Source: Sphingomonas_R arantia
GTDB taxonomy: Bacteria; Pseudomonadota; Alphaproteobacteria; Sphingomonadales; Sphingomonadaceae
Length of the DNA: 64,000 nt
Assembly (NCBI RefSeq): GCF_042682045.1
Contig: NZ_JBHUGS010000002.1
Location: 310,001 to 374,000, forward strand
Direction: 5' to 3'
Position 1 is the first letter of the stretch; every line of letters begins with the position of its first letter. This document shows, in pieces, positions 43,545 through 51,388 of this stretch. The notes under the pieces are model-generated. The model worked only from the letters and a program-made list of their open reading frames with translations. It made no database searches and had not been told where the DNA came from. A program made the translations under genes and the position numbers.

Positions 43545-44455
43545 CCGAACCGAGCCGCATCATCCTGGTCACCGGCATGTCGGGGGCAGGCAAGACGACT
43601 GCGCTCAAGACGTTCGAGGACATGGGCTGGGAAACGGTCGACAATTTTCCGCTGGCGCTGCTCGACCGGCTGCTCGGCGCGCCCAGCGCGCCGGGGGCGG
43701 AGGATCAGGACCGGCCGCTGGCGATCGGCATCGACATGCGGACGCGCGGGTTCGACGCGGAACAGATCGTCGCCCGCATTGCCCGGTTGCGGGTGGAGCG
43801 CGGCGGGACGGCGGAAATCCTGTTCCTCGATTGCGGCGGACCGGAACTGGTCCGGCGCTTTTCGGAGACGCGGCGGCGGCATCCGCTGGCGCTCGACCGG
43901 CCGGCGGCGGACGGCATCCTGCGTGAACGCGACCTGATCGCCGCGGTCCGGCGCGGGGCGGATCACCTGATCGACACGACGGAGCTATCGACCAACGCGT
44001 TGCAGGCCGAGGTGCGGGGGCGGTTCGGCGCGACGGACGAGACGCCGACGCTGACCGTCATGTCGTTCGGTTTCTCGCGCGGAGTGCCGCGCAACGCCGA
44101 TCTGCTGTTCGACATGCGGTTCCTGCGCAACCCGCACTGGGACCGCGCGCTGCGGCCGATGACCGGGCAGGACCAGCCGGTGATCGATCATATCGCCGGC
44201 GATCCGGCCTATGCCGACGTGGTCGGGCGGATCGAGGATCTGCTGCTGACGCTGTTGCCGCGATACCATGCCGAGGGAAAATCCTACGTCACGGTCGCGT
44301 TCGGATGCACCGGGGGGCGTCACCGCTCGGTTCACGTGGCCGAACGCGTCGGCCAGCGGTTGCGCGATGCGGGCTTTTCGCCCACGGTTCTGCATCGGGA
44401 CCTGGGCGATGCCGCCCGTGAGTCCGCTGGCGACGGGGCTGCGAAGAAGGCATGA
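43541..44455 (+). CDS. rapZ: RNase adapter protein RapZ (YvcJ family)
   Basis: This is a P-loop nucleotide-binding protein; in E. coli RapZ delivers sRNAs to RNase E, while the role in alphaproteobacteria is less clear. The N-terminus has IILVTGMSGAGKTTALKTFE (Walker A at residues 12-19) and EDMGWETVDNFPL. The middle has AEILFLDCGGPELVRRFSET and FGFSRGVPRNADLLFDMRFL. The C-terminal RNA-binding part has VTVAFGCTGGRHRSVHVAE. It has 304 residues, normal size. Its ATG overlaps the hprK TGA (ATGA), and EIIA(Man) starts seven bases after its stop. Confidence 0.95.
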   Translation: MTEPSRIILVTGMSGAGKTTALKTFEDMGWETVDNFPLALLDRLLGAPSAPGAEDQDRPLAIGIDMRTRGFDAEQIVARIARLRVERGGTAEILFLDCGGPELVRRFSETRRRHPLALDRPAADGILRERDLIAAVRRGADHLIDTTELSTNALQAEVRGRFGATDETPTLTVMSFGFSRGVPRNADLLFDMRFLRNPHWDRALRPMTGQDQPVIDHIAGDPAYADVVGRIEDLLLTLLPRYHAEGKSYVTVAFGCTGGRHRSVHVAERVGQRLRDAGFSPTVLHRDLGDAARESAGDGAAKKA

Positions 44456-44462
44456 TGCGACA

Positions 44463-44870
44463 ATGATCGGACTGGTTCTGGTGACGCATGGCCGGCTGGC
44501 CGCGGAGTTCGTGACGGCGATGGAGCATGTCGTCGGACCGCAGGAAGCGATCGTGCCGATCTGCATCGGGCCGGACGACGACATGGAGGCCCGCCGCGCG
44601 GACATCGCGCGCGCGGTGGCCGAGGTCGACCGCGGCAAGGGCGTCATCCTGCTGACCGACCTGTTCGGGGGCACGCCGTCCAACCTGGCGATTTCGCTGA
44701 TGGAGCCGGGCCGGGTCGAGGTGATCGCCGGCGTCAACCTGCCGATGCTGATCCGGCTGGAGGGCGCGCGCAAGACGTTGAAGGTCCAGCCCGCCGTCGC
44801 CGCCGCGCGCGATGCGGGCCGCAAATATATCTCCGTCGCGTCCGAGGTCCTGGGAGTCGCGGCGGCATGA
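44463..44870 (+). CDS. PTS system mannose-type EIIA component
   Basis: This is a phosphocarrier that accepts phosphate from HPr on a histidine; the gene is called manX or ptsL in relatives. The product has 135 residues from the ATG at 44463. The phospho-acceptor is His9 in MIGLVLVTHGRLAAEF, and LTDLFGGTPSNLAISL is the family signature. No EIIB, EIIC or EIID gene is next to it, so it is more likely a regulatory branch than a sugar transporter. It overlaps the HPr gene by four bases (ATGA). Confidence 0.94.
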   Translation: MIGLVLVTHGRLAAEFVTAMEHVVGPQEAIVPICIGPDDDMEARRADIARAVAEVDRGKGVILLTDLFGGTPSNLAISLMEPGRVEVIAGVNLPMLIRLEGARKTLKVQPAVAAARDAGRKYISVASEVLGVAAA

Positions 44871-45139
44871 GCGACTGTACGCGCACCGTCCAGGTCACCA
44901 ACCGCCGCGGCCTGCACGCGCGGGCCAGTGCGAAGTTCGTGACGCTCGCGGCGCAACAGGAAGCGGCGATCAAGGTCGAGAAAGACGGGTCGAGCGTGAC
45001 CGGCACGTCGATCATGGGGCTGATGATGCTGGGCGCCGCGATGGGCGACAGCGTGAAGATATCCGCCGAGGGACCGGGTGCGGAACGCTCGCTGGATCTG
45101 CTGGTAGCGCTGGTCGAGAACAAGTTCGGCGAGGATTGA
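44867..45139 (+). CDS. ptsH: HPr family phosphocarrier protein
   Basis: HPr shuttles phosphate between EI and EIIA proteins. The 90-residue product has the phospho-acceptor His17 in VTNRRGLHARASAKFV. The regulatory serine region is SIMGLMMLGAAMGDSV (SIMGLM matches the Ser46 segment), the site for HprK. The C-terminal helix is AERSLDLLVALVENKFGED. It ends the chvI-chvG-hprK-rapZ-EIIA-HPr operon and is followed by an inverted repeat. The gene for EI is not in the window. The symbol could equally be ptsO for the nitrogen-type paralogue. Confidence 0.95.
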   Translation: MSDCTRTVQVTNRRGLHARASAKFVTLAAQQEAAIKVEKDGSSVTGTSIMGLMMLGAAMGDSVKISAEGPGAERSLDLLVALVENKFGED

Positions 45140-45220
45140 GGCTGAAGTTCGCGTGCTCCCGTTTCCCATCACGGCGGCACCCGCCGCCATACGACAAACG
45201 GTTTGATCCACTCCCCGCCC

Positions 45221-45280
45221 CGTTTGGTTCGAGCCTGTCGAGAACTCGGTGCCGGGTTCTCGACAGGCTCGAACCAAACG
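45221..45280. repeat. Long near-perfect palindrome (copy 2 of 2)
   Basis: A 25-bp arm (45221-45245) is the exact reverse complement of 45256-45280, with a 10-nt loop. The arm core is the same GTTTGGTTCGAGCCTGTCGA seen at 33838-33901, so this is a dispersed element. Here it lies between HPr and the methyltransferase, on the same strand. Confidence 0.9.
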
Positions 45281-45405
45281 GATTTGTGGGCGGTTTGATC
45301 GACGATTATCCAACCGAGTATGCTTGGCACGGCTAGACCGAGCCGCCGCTGTCCTACCGGCGGATGAGCGAACACCGCCAGCGAGCCCCACCGAAAGCTT
45401 CGATC

Positions 45406-46209
45406 ATGCCCCGCACCATCACCGCCTTCTCCAACCCGCTCATCAAGCGCGTGCGATCGTTGCGCGAGAAGAAGGGCCGGCGGCTGGAGCGGTTGTTTCT
45501 GGCGGAGGGACTGCGCATCCTGACCGAGGCGCGCGAGATGGGGCGCGTGCCGAACTGGGTGTTCTACGCGCCCGAGGGGGCGGCGCATCCGCTGGTCGAT
45601 GCGCTGATCGCCGCGGTCGAGGGTGCGGGCGGCGAGGCGATCCAGACCGACCGCGACATCCTGTCGAAGCTGAGCGGCAAGGACAATCCGCAGGCCGTGC
45701 TTGGCGTGTTCGACGAGCCGGCGACCGACCTCGACCTGATCGACCGCGGGTCGGCGGACCTGTGGATCGTGGCGCAGGCGCTGCGCGATCCGGGCAATAT
45801 CGGCACGATCTTGCGGACCGGCGACGCGGTGGGAGCCGGCGGCCTGATCCTGATCGACGATTGCGCGGACCCGTTCTCGGTCGAGGCGGTGCGCGCGTCG
45901 ATGGGCGCGATCTTCACGCAGAAGCTGGCGACCGCGCGCTGGCCGGACTTTCTGACCTGGCTCCGCGCCGGCCCCGGTCAGCTTGTCGCGACCGCGCTGG
46001 ACGGTGCGGTGGATTACCAGTCGCCGACTTATCAGACCCCCAGCTTTCTGATGGTCGGCAACGAATCGCAGGGCCTGCCCGCCGACTATGCCGCCGCCGC
46101 CGACCTCCGCGTGAAGATCCCGATGCTGGGCAAGGCGGACAGCCTGAACGCCGCCGTCGCGACTGCGGTGGCGGCGTACGAGATCCGCAACCAGTGGCGG
46201 CGCGGCTAG
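45406..46209 (+). CDS. TrmH/SpoU-family RNA 2'-O-methyltransferase
   Basis: This is a SPOUT-class 2'-O-methyltransferase for tRNA or rRNA; the target base is not known. The start MPRTITAFSNPLIKRVRSLR at the ATG 45406 gives 267 residues and begins the N-terminal substrate-binding domain. An upstream ATG at 45364 adds 14 unconserved residues. The three SpoU motifs are present: ALRDPGNIGTILRTGDAVGA (motif 1), SFLMVGNESQGLP (motif 2) and PMLGKADSLNAAVATAVAAY (motif 3). It converges with rmuC four bases downstream. The palindrome upstream separates it from the PTS operon, so it may have its own promoter. Confidence 0.92.
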   Translation: MPRTITAFSNPLIKRVRSLREKKGRRLERLFLAEGLRILTEAREMGRVPNWVFYAPEGAAHPLVDALIAAVEGAGGEAIQTDRDILSKLSGKDNPQAVLGVFDEPATDLDLIDRGSADLWIVAQALRDPGNIGTILRTGDAVGAGGLILIDDCADPFSVEAVRASMGAIFTQKLATARWPDFLTWLRAGPGQLVATALDGAVDYQSPTYQTPSFLMVGNESQGLPADYAAAADLRVKIPMLGKADSLNAAVATAVAAYEIRNQWRRG

Positions 46210-46213
46210 CCCC

Positions 46214-47686
46214 CTACTCCGCCGCCTCGCTGTAACGCGGGAGCGCTTCGACCGGGACCGAATCCTCGATCGCCTTCGATCCGGTCTCGATGTTCAGATC
46301 GCGGAACTTGCGGCCGGTGACGAGCACGCGGCCTTCGAACGAACTGACGAACTTGTTGTAGTTGTTGACCGCCGTCGACAGCCCGCCGCCGACCGTCTTG
46401 AGGTGCCCGGCGGCCACCGCGAGCCGGTCGTACATCTCCTTGCCCAGCTCGCCGATCTGCTGCGCCTCGGCGGCCAGCTTCTCCTGCCGCCAGACCGCTG
46501 ACACGGTGCGGGCGATCGCGATCAGGTTGGTCGGTGTGGCGAGCAGCACGCGCTTGTCGAACGCAAAGTCCCAGAGCGTCGGATCGTGCTCCAACGCGGC
46601 GGTCAGGAAATGCTCGCCCGGCACGAACATGATGACATAGTCGGGTGCGTCGCTGAACTGCGACCAATAGGCCTTGTTGCCCAGCCCGTTGACGTGCGCG
46701 CGCATCGATGCGGCGTGCGCGGCGAGCCCCAGCGTGCGTTCGCGGTCGTCCACCGCGCCGAACGCGTCCTGATAGGCGTTCAGCGACACCTTGGCATCGA
46801 TCACCAGCGCCCGCCCGCCCGGCACGCGGACGATCGCGTCGGGGCGCATCCGACCGCCCTCCCCTTCGCCGTCGGCGATGCTGACCTCCATCTGAAAGTC
46901 GGTGTGTTCGGCGAGGCCGCAGCTTTCGAGCACGTTGCGGAGCTGCTGTTCGCCCCAGCGGCCGCGCGCCTTGGGGGCGGAACGGAGCGAGTTGACGAGC
47001 TTGGCCGCCTCGCTGCGCACCGCGTCCTGCCCGTCGCGCATCGAGGCGATCAGGCCGGTCAGCGTCCCATATTCCTGTCGCCGATCCTGCTCGACCTTGG
47101 TGACGGTCTCCTCATAGCGTTGCAGCCGTTCACGGACGGGCTGCAGCAGCGCCTTCAGCTCAACGCCGCTCTTCTCCTCCGACTGGCGGAAGCGCGCATC
47201 GGCGCGTTCCAGGAACACCTTCTGCGCATCGCCCAGTGCCTTGCCCGCCAGTTCGCTGAAGCGGGCATCGAGCCGCGCCTCGAGTTCGCCCAGCCGGGCG
47301 GTCTGCTCTTCATAGGCCCGCGCCCGCTCCGCCTCGCCGCGGACGAAGGCGGCGCGTTCACCGGCCAGCGTCTCGACGCGCTGCACCGCCTCGGCGAGCC
47401 GCGCTTCCAGCGTTGGGACGCGCGCGGCGGTCGCGTCGGCGGTCGCCAGTGCCTGACGTGCGTCGTCGCGTTCGCGCGTGACCTCGGTCAGCATCTGCCG
47501 GACCAGCCCCGCGTCGCGCGCGCGCTCCTCAGCGACCGCCAAGCCCTGTTCGGCGACCCGGCCACGTTCCACCGCCGCGTCGCGCTCCGTCCGCAGCGTC
47601 GCGGTCGCGCGTCCGAACAGCAGCCAGCCCAGCATCACGCCGACGGCCAGCGCCACCAGCAGCAGGAGTATCAGTTGACCGTCCAT
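46214..47686 (-). CDS. rmuC: DNA recombination protein RmuC
   Basis: RmuC limits DNA inversions at repeats and is thought to be a nuclease-fold protein. The 490-residue product has one N-terminal membrane helix (QLILLLLVALAVGVMLGWLL). A long coiled coil (residues ~30-200) follows, and then the RmuC core with GRWGEQQLRNVLESCGLAEH, RALVIDAKVSLNAYQDAF and YVIMFVPGEHFLTAALEHD. The start is the ATG at 47686-47684. It converges with the RNA methyltransferase and is 73 bp from the def stop. Confidence 0.94.
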   Translation of the reverse strand: MDGQLILLLLVALAVGVMLGWLLFGRATATLRTERDAAVERGRVAEQGLAVAEERARDAGLVRQMLTEVTRERDDARQALATADATAARVPTLEARLAEAVQRVETLAGERAAFVRGEAERARAYEEQTARLGELEARLDARFSELAGKALGDAQKVFLERADARFRQSEEKSGVELKALLQPVRERLQRYEETVTKVEQDRRQEYGTLTGLIASMRDGQDAVRSEAAKLVNSLRSAPKARGRWGEQQLRNVLESCGLAEHTDFQMEVSIADGEGEGGRMRPDAIVRVPGGRALVIDAKVSLNAYQDAFGAVDDRERTLGLAAHAASMRAHVNGLGNKAYWSQFSDAPDYVIMFVPGEHFLTAALEHDPTLWDFAFDKRVLLATPTNLIAIARTVSAVWRQEKLAAEAQQIGELGKEMYDRLAVAAGHLKTVGGGLSTAVNNYNKFVSSFEGRVLVTGRKFRDLNIETGSKAIEDSVPVEALPRYSEAAE

Positions 47687-47759
47687 CGAAGCACCTTGGG
47701 CAAGAACATTATGGCAACAATGCCGTGTTCCGACCCGAATGGCAACGCTGCCGGTCCGA

Positions 47760-48287
47760 TCAGCGGCGGAGGCGCTGGCCCTTCAGGACCTTCTTAAGTG
47801 CCATGTCGCGCTTCAGCTTGGACAGATGGTCGGTGAACAGCACGCCGTTCAGATGGTCCATCTCGTGCTGGACGCAGGTGGCGAGCATGCCGTCGATCCG
47901 CTCGTCGTGGGCAGCGCCGGTCTCGTCGGTCCACTGCGCACGGACGCTGGCGGGGCGGATCACCTCGGCATAATATTCCGGGATCGACAGGCAGCCTTCG
48001 TTGTAGGACGAGACCTCTTCCGACGGCTCGCTGATCACCGGGTTGATGAAGACGCGCGGGTGGCGGATCGGCTTTTCGTCCTCGTCCTGCTCTTCCTGCA
48101 GGTCGATCACCATCACGCGCTTCGCCACGCCGATCTGGATCGCCGCGAGGCCGATGCCGGGCGCATCGTACATCGTTTCGAACATGTCGGCGATCAGCTG
48201 CGGCAGCGACGCGTCGTCGGGGGCGACCGGTGCGGAGATATCGCGCAGGATCGGATCGGGAATTTCGAGGATTGGAAGAATGGCCAT
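47760..48287 (-). CDS. def: Peptide deformylase
   Basis: Def removes the formyl group from nascent proteins. The 175-residue product has all three motifs: GIGLAAIQIG (residues 44-53), EGCLSIPE with Cys99, and QHEMDHLNG with His141, Glu142 and His145, which bind Fe or Zn. The region EEQDEDEKPI is a more acidic loop than in E. coli. The start MAILPILEIPDPILR is at the ATG 48287. It sits near fmt, which makes the formyl-tRNA it acts on, although fmt is on the other strand across recR; the def-recR-fmt neighbourhood is common in sphingomonads (from memory). Confidence 0.97.
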   Translation of the reverse strand: MAILPILEIPDPILRDISAPVAPDDASLPQLIADMFETMYDAPGIGLAAIQIGVAKRVMVIDLQEEQDEDEKPIRHPRVFINPVISEPSEEVSSYNEGCLSIPEYYAEVIRPASVRAQWTDETGAAHDERIDGMLATCVQHEMDHLNGVLFTDHLSKLKRDMALKKVLKGQRLRR

Positions 48288-48325
48288 GCCGCGCAGCTAG
48301 GATTTGGCGGCGGACGGGTCAAGGC

Positions 48326-48922
48326 TCACACGATCGGCCGGCGCGCGCGCAACGCCTGTGCCAGCGTGCCTTCGTCCATATAATCGAGTTCGCCGCCGAC
48401 CGGGAGGCCGTGGGCGAGCTGTGTCAGGCGGACGGGAAACGCCTCGATCCGCTCCGCCAGATAATGCGCCGTCGTCTGGCCCTCCAGCGTGGCGTTCATC
48501 GCCAGCACGACCTCGTCGATGCCGCCGGCAGCGACCCGGCGGAGCAGCGCGTCGATCGTCAGATCCTCCGGGCGGATTCCCTCCAGCGCGGACAACCGGC
48601 CGCCAAGGACATGGAATCGACCCGGGAACAGCCGCGACCGATCGAGCGCCCAGAGGTCGGCGACATCCTCCACGACGCAGAGCATACGCGGGTCGCGGCG
48701 ATCGTCGCGGCAGATCGCGCACGGATCGCTGGTGTCGACATTGCCGCAGACGCCGCAGGTCGCGAGCCGATCGGCCACCGCCCCCAGCGCCTGCAACAGC
48801 GGGGCAAGCGCGCTTTCCCGCTTTTTCAGCAGGTGAAGCGCGGCGCGGCGGGCGGAGCGCGGGCCGAGGCCAGGGAGGCGGGCGAGCGCCTGGACGAGCC
48901 CTTCGATTTCGGTGGATGCCAT
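48326..48922 (-). CDS. recR: Recombination mediator RecR
   Basis: RecR works with RecO and RecF to load RecA at gaps. The protein has 198 residues from the ATG at 48922-48920, with a helix-hairpin-helix region (LARLPGLGPRSARRAALHL). The zinc finger is CGVCGNVDTSDPCAICRD, and the Toprim domain follows with LCVVEDVADLWALDRS and GIDEVVLAMNATLEGQTTA. An upstream start at 48946 is less likely. It is divergent from fmt, with 53 bp between the starts. Confidence 0.97.
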   Translation of the reverse strand: MASTEIEGLVQALARLPGLGPRSARRAALHLLKKRESALAPLLQALGAVADRLATCGVCGNVDTSDPCAICRDDRRDPRMLCVVEDVADLWALDRSRLFPGRFHVLGGRLSALEGIRPEDLTIDALLRRVAAGGIDEVVLAMNATLEGQTTAHYLAERIEAFPVRLTQLAHGLPVGGELDYMDEGTLAQALRARRPIV

Positions 48923-48975
48923 GCGGATAGCGATATGGGCTTGCATCGCGGCTTGCCAAGCGTTTCAGGGGGTGG

Positions 48976-49878
48976 ATGCGTATCATCTTCATGGGAACCC
49001 CCGATTTCGCGGTGCCGACGCTCGACGCGCTGGTCGCGGCCGGGCACGACATCGTCGCGGTCTACAGCCAGCCCCCCCGCCCCGCCGGCCGCGGGAAGGC
49101 GTTGCGGGCCGGCGCCGTGCAGGCGCGGGCGGAGGCGCTTGGCCTGCTCGTCCGCTGTCCGCTGTCGCTGCGCGATGCGGAGGCGCAGGCCGCGTTCGCG
49201 GCGCTCGGTGCCGATGTCGGCGTGGTCGCCGCCTATGGGCTGATCCTGCCGCAGGCGGTGCTGGATGCGCCCCGGCTGGCGTGCCTGAACGTCCACGGGT
49301 CGTTGTTGCCGCGCTGGCGGGGGGCGGCGCCGGTGCAGCGCGCGATCCTGGCCGGCGATACGGAGACGGGCGTCGGCATCATGCAGATGGAGCGCGGGCT
49401 CGATACCGGGCCGGTGCTGCTGGAGGGGCGGACGGCGATCGCGGGCAAGGACGCGGGCATGCTGACCGCGGAACTCGCCGCGATGGGCGCGGCGCTGATG
49501 GTGCGGGTGCTAGGCGATATCGATGCGTACCCGCGGGTGGCACAGGAGGGAGAGACGACCTATGCGCCGAAGATCGACAAGGCGGAGACGCGGCTTGACC
49601 TGAGTGGCAGCGCAGCGGCGGTCGAGCGGCAGGTCCGCGCCTTTGCGCCGGCGCCGGGGGCCTGGTTCGAACATGCGGGCGACCGGGTGCGGGTGATGGC
49701 GGCGGAGGTGGTCGAGGGGAACGGACCTCCGGGTACCGTGCTCGACGATCGGCTGACGATCGCCTGCGGCACGGGCGCGATCCGGCCGACCGCGGTGCAG
49801 CGTGCGGGCCGCGGCGTGATGACGACCGGCGAACTGCTCCGCGGCTTTGCCGTGCCCGTCGGCACGCGGATCGCATGA
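48976..49878 (+). CDS. fmt: Methionyl-tRNA formyltransferase
   Basis: Fmt formylates initiator Met-tRNA. The 300-residue product starts MRIIFMGTPDFAVPTLDALV. It has the active-site set Asn105 and His107 in ACLNVHGSLLPRWRGAAPVQ, and GVGIMQMERGLDTGPVLLE with the catalytic Asp. The C-terminal OB-fold is included, so the length is normal. It overlaps truA by four bases (ATGA), giving a two-gene operon that feeds translation quality. Two Cys residues are not conserved metal ligands. Confidence 0.97.
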   Translation: MRIIFMGTPDFAVPTLDALVAAGHDIVAVYSQPPRPAGRGKALRAGAVQARAEALGLLVRCPLSLRDAEAQAAFAALGADVGVVAAYGLILPQAVLDAPRLACLNVHGSLLPRWRGAAPVQRAILAGDTETGVGIMQMERGLDTGPVLLEGRTAIAGKDAGMLTAELAAMGAALMVRVLGDIDAYPRVAQEGETTYAPKIDKAETRLDLSGSAAAVERQVRAFAPAPGAWFEHAGDRVRVMAAEVVEGNGPPGTVLDDRLTIACGTGAIRPTAVQRAGRGVMTTGELLRGFAVPVGTRIA

Positions 49879-50618
49879 CGCGGTTCCGGCTGACAGTGGA
49901 GTTCGATGGACGGCCCTTTATGGGCTGGCAGCGGCAGCCGCATGGGCCGAGCGTGCAGGCCGCGATCGAGGCGGCGGTGCTGGCCATCACGCGCGAACCC
50001 GCCGCCGTGACCGCCGCCGGGCGCACCGATGCGGGCGTCCATGCCGAGGCGATGACCGCGCATGTCGACATCGCCCGCCCGTTCGATCCGTTTCGGCTCG
50101 GCGAGGGACTCAACGCGCTGCTCCGCCCGCAGCCCGTGGCGATCCTGTCCACCGTGGCGGTCGCGGACGACTGGCATGCGCGCTTTTCCTGTGTCGGGCG
50201 GCGTTATCGCTACCGGATCGTCAAACGGCGCGCGCCGCTGGCGCTCGATGCCGGGCGGGCGTGGCATGTCCGCGCGCCGCTCGATACCGACGCTATGGCG
50301 GCGGCGGCACGGGTCCTGGTCGGGCGGCACGACTTCACGACGTTCCGCTCCGCGCATTGCCAGGCGGACAGCCCGGTTCGCACGCTCGAACGGCTGGAGC
50401 TGACCCGGACCGCCGACGGGATCGACATCCATGCCGAGGCGCGGTCGTTTCTCCATCATCAGGTCCGGTCGATGGTCGGTTGCCTGATGCTCGTCGGGCG
50501 CGGCCGCTGGTCGGTGGCGGATATGGCAGATGCTCTGGAGGCGCGGGATCGGACGCGGCTCGGCCTGAACGCGCCGCCGGACGGGCTGTATTTTACCGGG
50601 GCGGTCTATCCGGACTGA
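49875..50618 (+). CDS. truA: tRNA pseudouridine(38-40) synthase TruA
   Basis: TruA makes pseudouridine at positions 38-40 of tRNA anticodon arms. The product has 247 residues; the catalytic Asp52 lies in AAGRTDAGVHAEAMTAH. YRYRIVKRRAPLALDAGRAW, HDFTTFRSAHC and FLHHQVRSMVGCLMLVGRGR are further family signatures. It starts in the fmt stop (ATGA). It converges with yhhQ, whose stop is six bases beyond its own. Confidence 0.97.
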   Translation: MTRFRLTVEFDGRPFMGWQRQPHGPSVQAAIEAAVLAITREPAAVTAAGRTDAGVHAEAMTAHVDIARPFDPFRLGEGLNALLRPQPVAILSTVAVADDWHARFSCVGRRYRYRIVKRRAPLALDAGRAWHVRAPLDTDAMAAAARVLVGRHDFTTFRSAHCQADSPVRTLERLELTRTADGIDIHAEARSFLHHQVRSMVGCLMLVGRGRWSVADMADALEARDRTRLGLNAPPDGLYFTGAVYPD

Positions 50619-50624
50619 GCCGGA

Positions 50625-51353
50625 TCAGACCCGCGTACGGAACGGCGTAAAGTCGGTGTCGTCGTCGTACACGTCGATCCCCTCGCGGCGTTTCAGGAAC
50701 CCGACCGCGGCGTAGGTGGCGGGGGTCAGCACGACCTCCCACGTCACCTTCAGCACGAACTGGCTGAGCATGACCATCAGCAGCGCATCGCCGGACCAGC
50801 CGACCGCGCCGTAGAAGGCCAGCGGGTAGAAGATGAGGCTGTCGACGCCCTGCCCCGCGATCGTGCTGCCGATCGTCCGCATCCAGAGATGCCGGCCGCG
50901 GGTGCGGAGTTTCAGCCGGGCGAGGACCAGCGCGTTGGCGAACTCGCCCGCCCAGAATGCGCAGATCGAGGCGAACACGATGCGCGGGACCTGGCCGAAC
51001 ACCTGTTCGTATGCCGCCTGCCCCGTCCAGCCGGCGTCGGGCGGCATCCGCACGACGATCCACGACATCGCCGCCATGAACAGCAGCGCCGCGGTCCCCG
51101 CCCAGATGCAGCGCCGCGCGCGGGCATAGCCGTAGACCTCGGTCAGCACGTCGCCGATGACGTAGGAGATCGGGAAGAACAACAGCCCCGCACCGAACGG
51201 CCAGGGTCCGATCAACGGGAGGTCGACCACCGCGCGCTTGCCCGCGCCGATGACGTTGCTGAGCAGGAGGATCGTGACGAACGCCACCATGACGAGATCG
51301 TAGTAACGAAACGGGCGGTCGCCGAGCGCGGTCGCGGAGGGCTGGTCTGTCAC
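50625..51353 (-). CDS. yhhQ: Queuosine precursor transporter (YhhQ/QueT family)
   Basis: This is an inner-membrane importer for the queuosine precursors preQ0/preQ1 (the family is sometimes named DUF165). It has 242 residues and at least five to six hydrophobic segments: MVAFVTILLLSNVIGAGKRA, GLLFFPISYVIGDVLTEVYG and GTAALLFMAAMSWIVVRMP. SICAFWAGEFANALVLARLK and VDSLIFYPLAFYGA complete the typical set. The start is GTG at 51353-51351. It lies downstream of the XrtA operon on the same strand, 35 bp past the amidotransferase stop, so read-through is possible, but a functional link is not implied. Confidence 0.93.
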   Translation of the reverse strand: MTDQPSATALGDRPFRYYDLVMVAFVTILLLSNVIGAGKRAVVDLPLIGPWPFGAGLLFFPISYVIGDVLTEVYGYARARRCIWAGTAALLFMAAMSWIVVRMPPDAGWTGQAAYEQVFGQVPRIVFASICAFWAGEFANALVLARLKLRTRGRHLWMRTIGSTIAGQGVDSLIFYPLAFYGAVGWSGDALLMVMLSQFVLKVTWEVVLTPATYAAVGFLKRREGIDVYDDDTDFTPFRTRV

Positions 51354-51388
51354 GCTGGGCCTCGTGATTCCGTGGGCAGTGGCTCTTA

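Noticed and set aside
44463..45139. Complete sugar-transport PTS
   Set aside because: Only EIIA(Man) and HPr are present; without EIIB, EIIC or EIID nearby, a regulatory role is more consistent.
33838..45280. CRISPR-like repeat pair
   Set aside because: The two copies are 11 kb apart, palindromic throughout, with no regular spacer array and no cas genes.
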